Counted from the stretch's first letter, positions 44,501 through 56,986 are shown. The stretch is 64,000 bases of DNA from Blasia pusilla (GCA_050084515.1 CM114271.1:4588001-4652000), one strand, 5' to 3'. Program-made: numbers and translations. The notes: generated by a model not told the origin, from the sequence alone.

Positions 44501-47500
44501 ATAAAGGTTAGAGGCATTTGGTTCAAGTTTCCGATAAACAATCAGAATACATTGTGACACTGCTCCAGTACAAGCCCAGTTCTAAGACTTTAAAAGACCT
44601 AGGAAACAAAGAGGCAGTGACAGGAATGTCACCTGGCGCCTGACTTGTCAGAAGTAGACTGTCTCTTCATTCCAGCGGAGACTGCCAGGCTTATGAGTTC
44701 CTCCCTCCTAGTTGCAGCAGCCTCAGTCTTTTTCTGCAGGGATTGATTACATGAATAGAAACCCAGCAGCTGAAAGATTTCTCTTAAGTGCTTCCGCAGC
44801 ATTACACCCTTACAAATCTTGCTCACAAAGTGGAAGTGCGCAACAGGGCCTCCCATGGAATCAATAACATTGAATATAGGATGTGCTAAAGATGATTCTC
44901 GATATCATTGTTAAGTGACTTCTTGACACTAACCATAGTCTTGCAAACCCAACTTCACCAACTTTATTTGCAAGGGTGATGTAAAAATATAGTTCCAATT
45001 TGGGATAGTTCAGGTGCACTGACTAAAGACCTGTGGAAACAAAGGTGAAAGGAAGTGCTACCTTCAAAGAAGAAGCACAAACTAGTTGCCTCAGCTCTGG
45101 CACATTAAGAACCTCAATTCTTCTCCGCAGTGCAATTTCAGACGCTTCGTCTGGGTTGCATGCAGTAGTTATGTAACCAGCAGCTGCACGCAAGGATACT
45201 TTCAATTAGAAAGAAAAACTCTCTTCCACCAAAATCTGGATGCTAAATTACTTGATCTCATCCACACTGTACATTCAAACTCTTCCAGTAATAAGATACA
45301 AGTCTGGTTGACAGACTATCCGGTACATCTTGCTCAATTTAACATTTTTCTATCGATCAACTTTGGCATGCACCATTTGTTTGTCAGTACATCACAGAAG
45401 CTTTCAGTTTTGTCATTCAATGAGCCTTTTCAAGAAAACTTTTCATACAGCTCATTGTTCCAGTATTTGTTTATACACCCCACTCAATTCTTAGTGTCTC
45501 AACCTCATCAGATTGCAATGACAGAGCAGAAAAATGAATAATAAAAGCAGGTGCCTACCAATTAGCTCATCTGAGGCCGCACACACATCATCAACATCTT
45601 TGTATAGTAGACTTGAAAGACGAAACCAAGGCCCTGTGGAAGTTTTTGCACAAACTACCCACCAATTCAGGTCCCAAAAGCAATTCCTCTCATAAAGATA
45701 AAAAACACATAATATGACATTGGTTGTCATGGACAAATTGACTACTATTGTAAAAAAGATCCTGTCCATTATAGGGTCCAAAAATGCTCTAACCTACCTT
45801 TCCTCTGATAAAGACGTATGAAGAGTCTTTGAGCATCGGCCGACATGGAACTGAATGTCCCTGAAGAGAAAACAAATGAGAGAGTGAACTTGAAACATCT
45901 TTACCATGTGACAAGACCAGAAACGTTCAAACAAACTTCAAAACAAAGAACTCCTGTTGGGACTATGACTTTTTTTTGAAAGTGAGAGGAGCTCATTATG
46001 AGCCCAATGCATATTGGACACTACACTTCAATACTATCTTTTCATGCAAGCACGTTTTACAAAGAAAAATCACAGTTTTTACCTCATTACTCATCAAAGT
46101 CCACATTAAGTTTTACAGCACACGTGCAAATGCAGCCTGAAAATCTACAAAAAGTATACTGGGAACCTTGGAAGGATAAGGTCCTGAACAATTACCTAAG
46201 AAAGATTTCTCTTCGTCTTTAAATAAATGGGAGTCCCGCTCCAGAATTGTTTGTAGCATAGCCAAAAAGTTTTTTTGACACTTACTGCCAGTTGATATGA
46301 AAGAAGGTTGAAGAGAAGCATTGCTTTCACCAGCAGCAAGCACAAGCTGCTGCCAGTCATCCAGTGTCGTAAAGTCCACACCATCATCTTCACCAATCCT
46401 CTCACAGTAAAGTTTCAAAGATGCATTTCCAAAACTCTTCTCAGGAACAGCTGTCACAGACCCCTAAATCCCTCTGACAAGTCAGATACTAGATGGTCTT
46501 TAGATATTAGGCAGTACAATATCACCAAGACAAGACCAACTAGTGTATCTATATCGACATGGCAGTAAGAAAGGCAAGAGTTTACAATGGCCTCACAGAT
46601 GCATACCCAAACTTGTAAGCAGCCCTTGTCAAGGAGACCTGAAAGATGACGACTAATTTCTCTGGGCAAGTGACCTAATGCAGGACCACTACGAGTTTCC
46701 AGTGGCACAATCTGATGCATGAAGAACAAAAGACAGTATCAGCATCTCAGAATGTAAGCAAAGCAAGTGCAGACACTGAAACATCCAAGATAACTACGAC
46801 AAATATCAAACAAGGACTGATCCAGATAGACCCATGTCCACACCAACCTTGATCGAATTCGAGTCTTTGGGATTATCTGGTTCTCTCAAAACAGTAACCT
46901 GCAATCCCTCCTTGCAAACTACCTTTCTATTGAATCTCCGGCCCACAATTTTTGTTTCTAACACTCCAACCAGTGCAGAATTTGTCACTTGATCTGATGA
47001 TGCAGTCATAGCCACGTGACCTCTTCCATTCCTTTGAGGCATGTCAACCTTGCCCTTCTCCTCAGACTCAAGAAAGCTTGTTCCATAAATATTCTCTATA
47101 CCGTCTGCATGTGTATCGATCTGCTTCCCATCACAACTCTCTGTAATTTTCACTTTACAGGACAGGCTATGGCAGAGACAGGCACATGCAATCTTTGCTG
47201 CTTGATAGACAGATGAGCATACTTCAGGGGTATTGAAGTTCGCAGATATGCATGCTTTGAGTTCAGGCTCTTCAGACTTTATCTGAAACCTGAGTCCACC
47301 ATTGCAGTTCAATACACGCCCCAATTGCTCTTTACTCTGAGCACAGTCCAGTCTCTCATTGTGATCAAATTCCTGTTTTAGTTGAGCCTTGGTGTGGCGA
47401 TTGTGACTACCCAGAGCACAGACAACTTCAAGCCCAGGTCGCTCTAGATCTACACTGCCCTCTGATTTATCATTCAGCAAAATCTCCTGGTTCTCTTTCT

Positions 47501-48614
47501 TAATATTCTCGCCAATCTGCATGCCTGGGGCTTTATTCATGTACTTGTTAGTCCCAGTAGGACTGCCAAATTGCGACAATGTAAGCTGCTTGCACTTTTG
47601 CCTCTTACCTTTCAGCCCCCCTTGTAAGCAAAGATCTGTAATCCCACCAATGACGGTGTCAAGGACTGTCTGGTACTTAAGTGATTGATACAAGCTGGAT
47701 TCCACAGTGGTCATAACCTATCCACACTCCTCATGACGCCAACCATTCTGTCTCATGATCAAAAGATTCTGAATAACACCATGCTCCCAAAATGTTATGA
47801 TGTAGATTGATAGCATTGACACCACTATACATCTCAGGCTTTCAAGATTCCACCTCCACCTCCACCCCCTTCCTCTCCCTCTCCCTCAATTCCACCCCAT
47901 TAATTGAGTCCTCAGATCAAACCTGGGTGTCATCAGATACAGTCCATACATACTATTATGCCAATGCTTATGAAAGCAGACCCAATAACATGAGATTCAA
48001 GAAGGCTAATCGAGCTGACCAAGATGACTATTTATTGCAGAGTCGCCGCCTCTCATACTCTTGGAGCAAATGGGACACCGAACCCATTCCATGGAGCTGA
48101 CCTGCTTACAAACCCCCAAACCATCCTGTTGAGGAGTGCAAATGTTCTCCTTGAGTGTGAAAATGCTTTCCACATCACCAGCTTTCTTCACATTGATCTC
48201 TTTGTCATAATTTGCAGGGTTTGCGGGAAATGGAATCTCCATATTTTCCCCGGTACTCCACGTACTGGAAGTCACTGCCGAGGAAAACTTGACCTGGAAC
48301 GCATGAAAAAAGAAGTTCAAAATCAAGTTTTGGTTCAAATACATCACTAGCATCCGTGCTTTTCTCTCAATCTTTCAAATCTGTTGATTAAAGTTTCCCA
48401 TGACATTAGCCATTAATGGTTACAAAATTTATCCAGCATGATTAAACAAGTTATCCCATGCAAACAGAAGCAGTTCACATACACTTGAAAGGATTTCCTT
48501 CTGCTCCACACCAGAAGGAGCCTTTCTATCGCCGGGAGACAAAGCAGACAGAGACAGATTGCGCCGCTTGCCCACGAGTTGAACCAATGTTTCATGCCCT
48601 CTCAAGGAGGACAT
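41514..48614 (-). CDS. FAN1: FAN1: structure-specific nuclease for interstrand crosslink repair
   Basis: Fifteen exons splice in phase (GT/AG throughout) to 1135 residues: 48483-48614, 48020-48293, 46848-47635, 46607-46711, 46286-46463, 45798-45860, 45559-45633, 45062-45183, 44633-44733, 44389-44479, 43917-44057, 43370-43587, 42946-43219, 42342-42578, 41514-42122. The start MSSLRGHETL was chosen because plant FAN1 proteins begin in this way and the splice phase fits; in-frame ATGs exist upstream. Domains: a UBZ4 ubiquitin-binding finger (C117, C120, H134, C138; the finger is assembled across an intron), a HIRAN domain at about 355-450 (VGRRF, REPDNPKDSN, LGHLPREIS), the helical SAP/TPR-like body, and a C-terminal VRR-NUC nuclease with GGMPDLLLW (D1025) and LVEVKGPRDKLSEQQ (E1098, K1100). 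FAN1 acts in the nucleus on 5' flaps and crosslinked DNA. No stop or frameshift is seen. A longer than usual linker separates D1025 from E1098. Confidence 0.95.
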
Positions 48615-49685
48615 GGCAGGACCCTCTCCTCTCCTCATGTCTAAGCTTGTCTGGTCAAAAAGCTCTTTTTGCTGCACTGATTCCGACTACTCCTTCAGTC
48701 ACCAATTCAGAACCTCCACCGCCCTTATCTCAGCCAGAGCGTCACCTGACCCCCAAGGCTCCTCCTCTACGCCTCGTGAGTTCAGGGGTAACAAGTATTA
48801 TAGATTCGACATCCCAAGTTCCTCCTTTCCAGACTCCTCCTCTCATCCTGGACTTCATCCGAGTGTTCCTTCACACGAAACGCACGATATGAGCCAGGCG
48901 CCCATGAAGACCCATCGCCTCATAGAGATCCCGGGATCGGAGGGAGATAAATAAATTATCATGTCAGCGTTTCAATCAATCCTACGAGACATTCAGAACA
49001 TCGTCCGCCGCATTCCGTGCCTCAATTCAAGTAATCTTTACGCACACTCTGATTCAGAATCTGCTTAACTCCACGTTGCGCCTGTGACCTGATCACTTGC
49101 ACACAATCAAATCAAACAATACAGGTCATCTACGCCATTCTCTCTCTTCACTTGGTCAGGTTGTACTTCAACTGATATAAGATCCAAAGAAATCTCCGGA
49201 TCAACTCTCCCTTACAGTTGGCGTCCCCTACCTAAGGCATAGATGACTCAATTTCGAGAGACATGTACGATTTGTGTAACTTACTTGGGTCAAGAATTTG
49301 GAAAAAAATTCCAGACCTTCACCGAAAAAACAAATCTCCTTGAGAACCAAAACAGAAATGTTTGAAATCTGGATGAAGGTGCCTGTCACATATATGGAAG
49401 GGGTCCCATAGGAGTGGTTTAGGGTCTAATTCTAAATTATCTCTCTGTAACCCTGTCTGTGCTGTGACTCTCTTGCTTGATCGGCATGCTTTGGTGCTGC
49501 AAGTATTGTAATTCCACGTCACACTGCCCTCTTGGGTAATCTGCGGCCAAAACCTCAGTTCATTCATTCTCTTTCACTCACCATCACCTTTCCTATTGCA
49601 ATTACCACGATCACATCAGCCTAGGGTTCTCTATCTCTTCCAAGGACTTGCCCTCACCGTCTCTGATCTCATGCTAGAAAGAACC
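48615..49685. promoter_or_regulatory. FAN1 5' flank
   Basis: About 1.1 kb between the FAN1 start codon and the LINE remnant must contain its leader and promoter. No TATA box stands out. The opposite-strand open frames at 48458-48954 overlap FAN1 exon 1 and have no domain signature. Confidence 0.4.
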
Positions 49686-49985
49686 ACGTTCAGATCGCTA
49701 AATTCTTACATAGGTATGTGAAGGCTAGAGAAGTCACCCGGAACAGACGAGCACGTAAGCCCCCTTTGGTGGTGCGCTGTCTGTGCTCTTCGATTGTTGC
49801 ACACTTCGCTAATCGAAAAGTCCCCTGTGACAACTTAATTCCTAGCACCTCACTTTGCGCGTTGGATTTCGTATATACTGCTCGTCTTAGCATGCTCTGT
49901 TGTCAACATTTTGTGTATTTGTGGAAATGAAGCCCCCTGACTCTCTCGGGTCCCCTCGTGGACAACTAATCACGTCATTCGTTCT
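49686..49985 (+). mobile_element. LINE 3'-end remnant upstream of FAN1
   Basis: The run ttcagatcgctaaattctta near 49.69 kb matches the LINE at 33.68 kb (ttcagattgctaaattcttg). Near 49.95 kb, ggtcccctcgtggacaacta matches the final bases of that LINE before its CT tail. So both ends of the roughly 170-bp 3' region are recognisable, with about 100 bp of extra or diverged sequence between. No CT tail remains. Confidence 0.6.
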
Positions 49986-51263
49986 GTGTATACTTGTGAG
50001 TTCCCTGATCTCTTCCAAGTCACTTCATCCGTACCTCTGAGTCTCATCCCCGGAGTAACGAAGCTCGATTAATTCGTTCTCAACTTTCCACACCTGCGCC
50101 AATTCGACTAATCTCCTCGAGTATTCTCCGCTTCAGAATCTCCCTCGTCCCTCCACACATTATACTCCAAGGAAGTTCGGGGCTCCATCCATCCTCTCCA
50201 TCTCTCTCTATACATAACAAATCAATTATCTCATTCATTCATTCTCTCTCTCGTCTGCGGAAAGAAACACGACGGTGTTGATGCTTCCCACCTAATGACG
50301 CAGTTTCAAATTCGCGCTCCTCGTCCTCTTCACTGTTGCAGATCTTTGCCACATGAGCCAGTTTCTTCGGGAAGACTGCCATCTTAATTGTCAACAGCTT
50401 CTCGGAGAAGATTCTCATGTTTTACAAGCTCCATGAAACTAGTATGCGGCCAGAGTAGTATGACTAAGGAAGGTTTATTAGTGTAATTAATTACATAAAT
50501 GGATTAGATTCGGGGTGAAAGTTATTTGAAGTTTATTAAATGGATATGAATGGTAATTTGATGCATTTGATAGCAGTGATTAAATTTATTGGATCATGAA
50601 TAATAAAAATATTGGATGGACATGAATAATAATTTAAGGGATCATGTTCTACTTGAAATAGTAGAGTCTCATAAGTGAGCATTGGTTGGGTGTAGAACAC
50701 TAGAGTCTGATAATAATTAGGCAGATGCAAGCTGGTATGTTGTGAATGAGTGCAAGTGGTTCCTTTACCTTGACCATGAAGTGTACCAACAGTTGGAGAA
50801 TTTATTTATGTGTGATCTTACATGTATGAGTGTGAAACTAAAGTGAATTTCAATATAGCTTGAAATGAAACTGACACTAAATTCTCATGTACCTCAAGAG
50901 CAAATAGAGCTAAAGTAATGAACAGGATCAAACATCGTAGATATGAGTACTTTTACTAAGTTGAAAAGTAGCATGCCTACATAATCTGCAGATTCATGTT
51001 CAAAGATAGCTCTACCTGCTATCAGAAATATCAATTCCTTTGAGCAATGTAGAGGAGTTAAAACTTTTTAAATCAGGAGCCAATATCTGAGAATGTGATT
51101 GAAATTCTCAATGTGGAATCAATACAAACTTGACAGAAGATTTGAAGTAAAAATTCTGCCATGAGAATACCATGGAACTAAGGCTATCCCATAAGCGGTC
51201 TTAGATCTTTAAAAAACACATACATGTAGTAGTGGTACATACACACTGAATTAATGTGAAGAA
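49986..51263. other. No supportable gene
   Basis: Mixed then AT-rich DNA. The part above about 50.9 kb may be 3' untranslated region or intron of the minus-strand coiled-coil exon at 51.26-51.60 kb. No domain-bearing frame. Confidence 0.45.
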
Positions 51264-51601
51264 CTAACTCCTCAGCATGGACTGAATTACAAGAAGTTGA
51301 AGCTTAAGTCTAGGATCATCAACAACTAAAGGAGCAACATCTTTGGAGAACTCCTTAAACTTATCTCTTGTTGCACTTAAATTTTCCTTTGTCATCTGAA
51401 TCTTCTGGAGTTTGTTCTCATTCTCTTCACATGCATTGTCCAACATGTCTTGTAGAGTTGAAATCTCTCTTGACAACTGATCTGTTCTATTCTCTGTATC
51501 ACTAAGTGCCCTGGAAATGTTGTGGTAAACATTTAGTGGAACTGATGGCTGCCTGAATGTGTGGTGTAGCTGACTTGGAGGACCAAGATCTAAATGAATG
51601 T
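51264..51601 (-). pseudogene. Terminal exon of an unrecognised coiled-coil gene, cut by an LTR element
   Basis: The minus-strand frame is open from the LTR boundary at 51602 down to the stop at 51264. It has normal protein-like composition: a Pro/His-rich start (DLGPPSQLHHTFRQ), then a heptad-type helix rich in Glu, Lys and Gln (LSREISTLQDMLDN, NKLQKIQMTKENL), ending LLVIQSMLRS. I do not recognise the family. Because the frame runs straight into the LTR without a splice acceptor at the junction, the gene was probably split by insertion of the 51.6-kb gypsy element. A short open segment at about 57.78-57.86 kb on the same strand, beyond the element, could be an upstream exon, but this is unproven. 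Confidence 0.5.
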
Positions 51602-52118
51602 TGTCATGTCTTTTAGGATAGATCAGTGAGATCTAATAGAGTGCTTTCATGAGTAGAAGAGGACACGCTCAGTAGGACGGGGATGACCTCTTGAGGCCCC
51701 GGGAAACCTGAGAGAATAGGTTTCCCCTTTGTTTCGGCTCATTTAGAGCCATATTGAAGAACTTACTATTTCAGTAAGTACCATTTTGAGTATATGATCG
51801 ACTTTCTATTTTTGGTAAGTGGCCCTTGACTTCCTACATCAGGTCAAGAGCCAAGGAGGTAACTTGGGAGCATTGGTTACCATGGAGAGAGCTTGGGAGA
51901 GGGGAGAGGTATACCTCAAGGAGAGAGAGAGCTTGAAATCTCATTCTCTCTTTGTTGAACCTCTTGGCACGAGGCGGCGCAGTTATGGTCCCTTGCCTTC
52001 TGAGTGTAACTCAAGCCTCTCATTAGGAGAGTGGATTTGGTTTGACATTGGGAGAGACCTGTGAGAGTGCACACATGTGAGAACTATGGTGTTGTGAGAG
52101 AGATTGGATCTTACTTTA
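51602..52118 (+). repeat. 5' LTR of gypsy element 2
   Basis: Opens tgtcatgtcttttaggatag and ends near gattggatcttacttt. It matches 57117-57631 along its whole length. The leader that follows is shared with element 1. Confidence 0.85.
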
Positions 52119-54576
52119 AAAAGAGAGAATTGAGTGAGTGAGAGAGCTTATGGGGGAGCTCGCTCGTTGCTCGATGTTTGGTGAAGGTTGGGGGACCGTG
52201 TTCCCCGCTTCATGGCTCATGGGAGTGCTCACCGGAGCAAGAGTCGTGCGAGTTTGCTGTTTTGCTTTGCTGATTTTTTGTACGGGAGAGTGGCACACGG
52301 AAGTGCTGCCCAATTTTTGATAGGAATTGAGTATGGGGGCGGATTACTCCATGTCGGTGCTTTCGTGAGCACCATGTAGCTTGCTGATTTTTGTTCTCAT
52401 AGGTTTTACATTTTCGTTGGGAGAAATCAGCGCGGAAGCGCTGCCAAATTTTGTGTAGGAGAAAGAGATATTGGGTTTTACGACAGTCCCTGTCAATTTT
52501 TATTGGAATGTCTGATTCCAAATATTTTTTGACGCCGTCGTAGATCGTGAAGCTCTGCATGTTGTGCAACAAATGATGCGCAATTTGGAGTTGCGAGCAA
52601 AACATTATGGTCACTCTTGCAAAATTGCCATTGCTAGGCGATTTTTAGGGTTAAATTGTTCAAACCCTAAACCAACCATCGCGCCGGCGGCGGCTGTTGC
52701 CATCACAATCATCATCTACGGTCCGCCATCAATGGTCAACCATCACCGTCAATGGTCTGATGTCACCATCAATGGTCAACGATCCACCGTCGGCCGCTGC
52801 CGCCGCCTAGCGTTGCTCAGAGCCGAGTTCGGCCGTTGTCCACCCTTTGGTTGCCATTGCTGCCATTACAGAGTGGAGGGTCTTCCACGACCACTGTTGA
52901 TTCTTTGACTTGCGCCGCCATCACGTACTTTGGTTTGGCTGCCACCGTCATCGCAGTTTCTTCATCAACCATGTCACATCTGAGTAGCCGATAGGCCGAG
53001 ATCTATCGTGGATAGGGCGTAAGAGCCAGCGGACTATCTTGAGTGTAACTTTGTCCCATGGTGTCGGATGAAGTTGAGGATAGGTTCATTGTGTCAGGAA
53101 CGTCGTTTTTGACAACTTTTATGTTGAGGTCTTTCACAACCGGGTGACTTGTTGACCAAGTCACACGCCCTTGGTAACCTATGCGCGCAAGTTACCAAGG
53201 GGAGGGCTATTTTTAGGGGAAGAGCCTTTTGGCTCTTCCCAACCCTATATAAGAGAGGAAGATGGCTTTCCTAAGCCATATTTCTCATGTTTGGCCATTG
53301 GAGCACCTCTCTTGTATGTGTGTGAGATAGGACTAGGGTGCTAGCATCCGGATTCCCTGATAGCACAGGGTGGACGAGGCTTGATATGCCGATGTAGATT
53401 GAGGAGTGGAGTTTTAGGCCGGGTGTGTCGTTTTTACTACTCTTTATTTTTACATGAGAAAGATGTCAGGGGGCTGGTGGGAATTTGTTGTTTGTAGGTA
53501 GGCAAGCGAGTTGCCTTGGTCGGCAGCCCGTGGAGACGTTGGTTGGCGTCGTATTTGTCATTTTTCGGTTTTGAAGGCCGTGGGCGGAAGCGCTGTCCGT
53601 TTTTCTCATATTTTGCTCGTACGGATTGACGTGGGACAGCAGCCGAGTGTAGTGTGCAGTGGGGCGGCAGGTGTACACGAGTGAGGGTGTCGGGAGAGAG
53701 AAGAAAAGGGCATGTTTGGGTCTTTCAGCCGCCGGGGGGCTATCAAGTAAAGACCGCTAGGTTAGGTCGCGAAGGCTAGGGTTAGGGCGCGGCGGACGGG
53801 CGGCGACGCAGCGCTTCGAACGTGGTAGCACAGTCCGATATGGTACCATAGTTGGCGGGAGTGACGTGGTAAAGTTGGACGTAGTCAGAAGGGAAGACAT
53901 GGTTGAGAGCCGACCAGGGTGAGTCAGATTACATACCGCGTGTGGGGATGGACGGAGAGGTTTGCGCAACATGATGTTTTTGGGGCGCGACAGGGCATTG
54001 CGAGAGTTGACGATGGAGAGGCAGTGCACATGATGCCGACAGTTTGTCCGCATCTGTTGACAGGAGGATCTACGTATTGGTCGAGGAGAGTGTTGTGTTG
54101 CGGAGGTTGTCATATCACGTGGAGGAGTGCATGTTGACGGTGCAGCAGGTTGGAGGGCGTGATCAGGTTATCCATTCGAGTCCCTTTTCCCGCACTTGTC
54201 GTGTGTGATTGAGAGTGCTGGGTATCGGGTAGTAGCTGGTGCTAGGTGGGTGCAGTGATGGTGACGAGTGTAGATTCTATTCATGTGTAGCATGTTGGTG
54301 GATATACGGAGGTTGCCAAGTAGGGGTCGCGTGTATGACCCGAGAGAGTGTCACTAGGTTAGGTGAGTGAGTTGGGAGGGTCATGGTGAGCCCGAGTGTT
54401 GAGTGTGCGTGAGGCCGGGTATGTCATCACGGGATTGATGTTAGCATAGGTGAGCTAGTGAGGAGTGTGGGAGACTCTTGGTGAGTCTGAGTGCTTGAGC
54501 GGGTGAGACATGGTTTGTCATCACGGCGTTCTTCCAAGGTTCGAAATAATGGGATAGTGCGAGTAGTAGTAGTGGT

Positions 54577-55610
54577 GTGACACAGAGTGCAGTGAGATAC
54601 CGAGGGGTTACCAGTGAGGAGCTACCTCGACATCCATCCGTGGTTGGATCGTCATCACTAGACATTGGGTCTGGTGACGAGATCGCAGACACAGACAGTA
54701 GTACTTGGCAGGAGATGGATGACATGGGCCATCAGGGCATGCGTCGTTTCTCGGGTGCAGTGGGCACCATCGACTTAGATGATTTTATCCAGGAGTTCGA
54801 CACGTGGTGCAACTTCCAGGAGATACGGACCCCGACACGGTTCAACCCTTTCATGGCATGAAAGGGATTGTTCCAGCACTTGGAGGGTCCTCTGATGGAT
54901 GACTACATGGAGTTTCAATCACTATATTCAGTAGAGATTGATGCCTGGAGGATGTATTGGGCTCTAGGATATGTGTCCACTAGTGGACGCGAGGCATATG
55001 ATGGGATTGTGAGAGGAGATAGATCCACACCATCATCCCAATGACTAGATGGAGAGGAGGGCAGTGAGACAAGCGATGTGGCAGAGACCTCTGGTGGTAG
55101 AGGACCACCCAGCTTCAGCCCCACAGTGGAGTTCTTCCGACAGTTGGGGAAGAGCTCCCAGGGCGTACGCACTGACAAGCTGAAGAGTCTACAGGATTTT
55201 CAGCGATGATCGGGTGAGAGTTTGAGAGAGGCATTCACACGCATGAGGAGGCTGATCATTGCTACGTATGGAGTGATTGAGGCGCAGTCAATCTAGTATT
55301 GGTACGGGGTTTTGGACGGAGAACTACGGAGGAGAGTCCGAGATGCGGTGTTGATTCACACAGCGAAGCCCACATTGAAGGTGGTTTTTGAGTTGTCTGA
55401 GCGTATTGAGCTCAACATGAGTGAGGAGCACGTAGTGACCGCTGGATTTTCTCGAGAGTTGACAGGTCCACGAGCGACGGTGACCCCACATAGCAAGCAC
55501 CAGTACCACGGGAGCGGGCCAGTGTGCCCAGAGAGCAGGGCGGGTACTGTGAGCCTATGAGGCAACGACCCGTACCTACATATGTTGCCCAGCAGGGACC
55601 GATGTGGTCT
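54577..55610 (+). pseudogene. Gypsy gag remnant
   Basis: Consecutive pieces contain SGAVGTIDLDDFIQEFDTWC, TRFNPFMA, a VEFFRQLGKSSQGVRT block and LREAFTRMRRLI. These are followed by a helical region (ELSERIELNMSEEHVV) and a Pro/Gln-rich tail (MRQRPVPTYVAQQG) near 55.59 kb. These correspond in order to element 1 gag. Stops and frame shifts interrupt it. It would form the capsid shell of the retrotransposon particle. No CCHC knuckle is recognisable. Confidence 0.75.
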
Positions 55611-55619
55611 TGCTCTATA

Positions 55620-56806
55620 TTCAGTATTGGTGGCGAGGCATGCAGACTGACGTTCAGCAATTTGTTGCTAGATGCATGGTGTGTGATCGAGTTTGAGCAG
55701 CATTCAATGCTCCAACTCCATAGTTGCATCCACTTCCGATCATAGGTTTAGGTTATAGATGGAGTTTGGATTTTGCAGGACCTTTGCCTTTGATGGAGCG
55801 CCATAGTCGTTATGAGTTGGTGATGGTCGAGCACTTCTCAAAGTGGATAGAGTTGGTTGCATTTCTTGACAAAGCAAGTGAGGGAGTAGCGTATGCCTTC
55901 CTAGATCGAGTGCTGAGTCATTACGGCGCACCAACTGAGGTATTGACAGACCAGGATACAGAGTTCGGCGGGGAGTTTCAGGCCTTGTGTGACCAAGCAC
56001 TAATCGACCACGACACTACTTTGCGAGATCATTGTGAGGCGGATGGACTAGTGGAGCGGTTTGTGCAGACGATGAAGAGAGGACTATGCAAGTATGGCTT
56101 GCAGATAGGTCACCTAGGAGATGTGGACCTTCAGTTACCGTGGTTGGCGATGGGATACAAATTCAGCATGCAGGCATCCTTAGCATATTTCTCACCGTAC
56201 TTGTTGCTTTATGGCCGAGAACCAGATTTACCTGCGGCCATTCGTCGAGATGTTGGTGAGGTGTTGAACCCTGATGACCCTGATCTATGGATGAAAGCAT
56301 ATTCTTAGAGGGCTAAGTTGTTTTGGAGAGTGATGCCCATGGCGTTTGAGAACTTGGCGATTGCCCAACATCGGGATACGTTGAGGTATGGGACTATTCG
56401 GGGAGGTGGTTATCGATCTACTATCCGGAGGTTTCATTAGGGAGACTATGTCTACTTGCAGCAGAGGACACCCACGATATTGGATGTGACTGCAAGGCGC
56501 ACCATCTTGAGAGTGCGTAAGGTTTTGCCATCCGATGTTCTCTTGTTGGAGGGACACGATGGTATGGTTTGGAAGGACCATGTGCATAACTGTGCGTCAT
56601 GTCATCTTTCAAACACTAACAATACAGTTGATCCAAGCCTAGCAATAGTTCATGGAGGCTTGTGGTGTATGTTGTGTGGTTCCGCCCGTGGTGCAACCAC
56701 TATGCTAGTCTGAGATGGGTGTTCGAGAGGATGGCATATGGCATGTTTGACGCCACCTCTCACTAGGGTTCCTCATGGATGATGGATGTGTCCCAAATGT
56801 ACATAA
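55620..56806 (+). pseudogene. Gypsy integrase with C-terminal PHD finger
   Basis: One reading frame (interrupted by four nonsense codons at 56306, 56438, 56711 and 56780) runs from integrase to the end of a PHD finger. A remnant HHCC region lies at 55.63-55.72 kb. The core has D in WSLDFAGPLP, D in VLTDQDTEFGGEF and E in ADGLVERFVQTMKRG, so the catalytic triad is intact. A C-terminal GDYVYL segment follows, then NCASC, and then a C4HC3 PHD pattern: WCMLCG at 56.66 kb, DGCSRGWHMACLTPPL at 56.71-56.76 kb, WMCPKC at 56.78-56.80 kb. The third zinc Cys position is the TGA at 56711. Integrases insert the cDNA; a PHD finger reads histone H3 tails, so it could steer integration. Some other gypsy lineages carry a chromodomain in this place. 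Confidence 0.8.
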
Positions 56807-56986
56807 AGTAGGTAGTTCTACATTCTGACTTGTGTCTGTGAGATGGATGACAAAAAGGCGACTAACGATGGGGCCACATGAGCATCCTTCCTTCTTGCTC
56901 TTAGCGTCCGAGAGATGTATGTCATGGTAGGTAGGGATAGATGGCTATCTGGAGTTAGAGGGACCTAACCACCAACAGGGAGGATG

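Noticed and set aside
45086-48954. Plus-strand frames at 45086-45541, 46308-46568, 47807-48350 and 48458-48954
   Set aside because: They overlap FAN1 exons or introns in antisense, carry no domain signal and end within introns.
53757-54137. Frames on both strands in the gypsy leader
   Set aside because: They lie in the non-coding leader of element 2 and have no counterpart frame in the related leaders.
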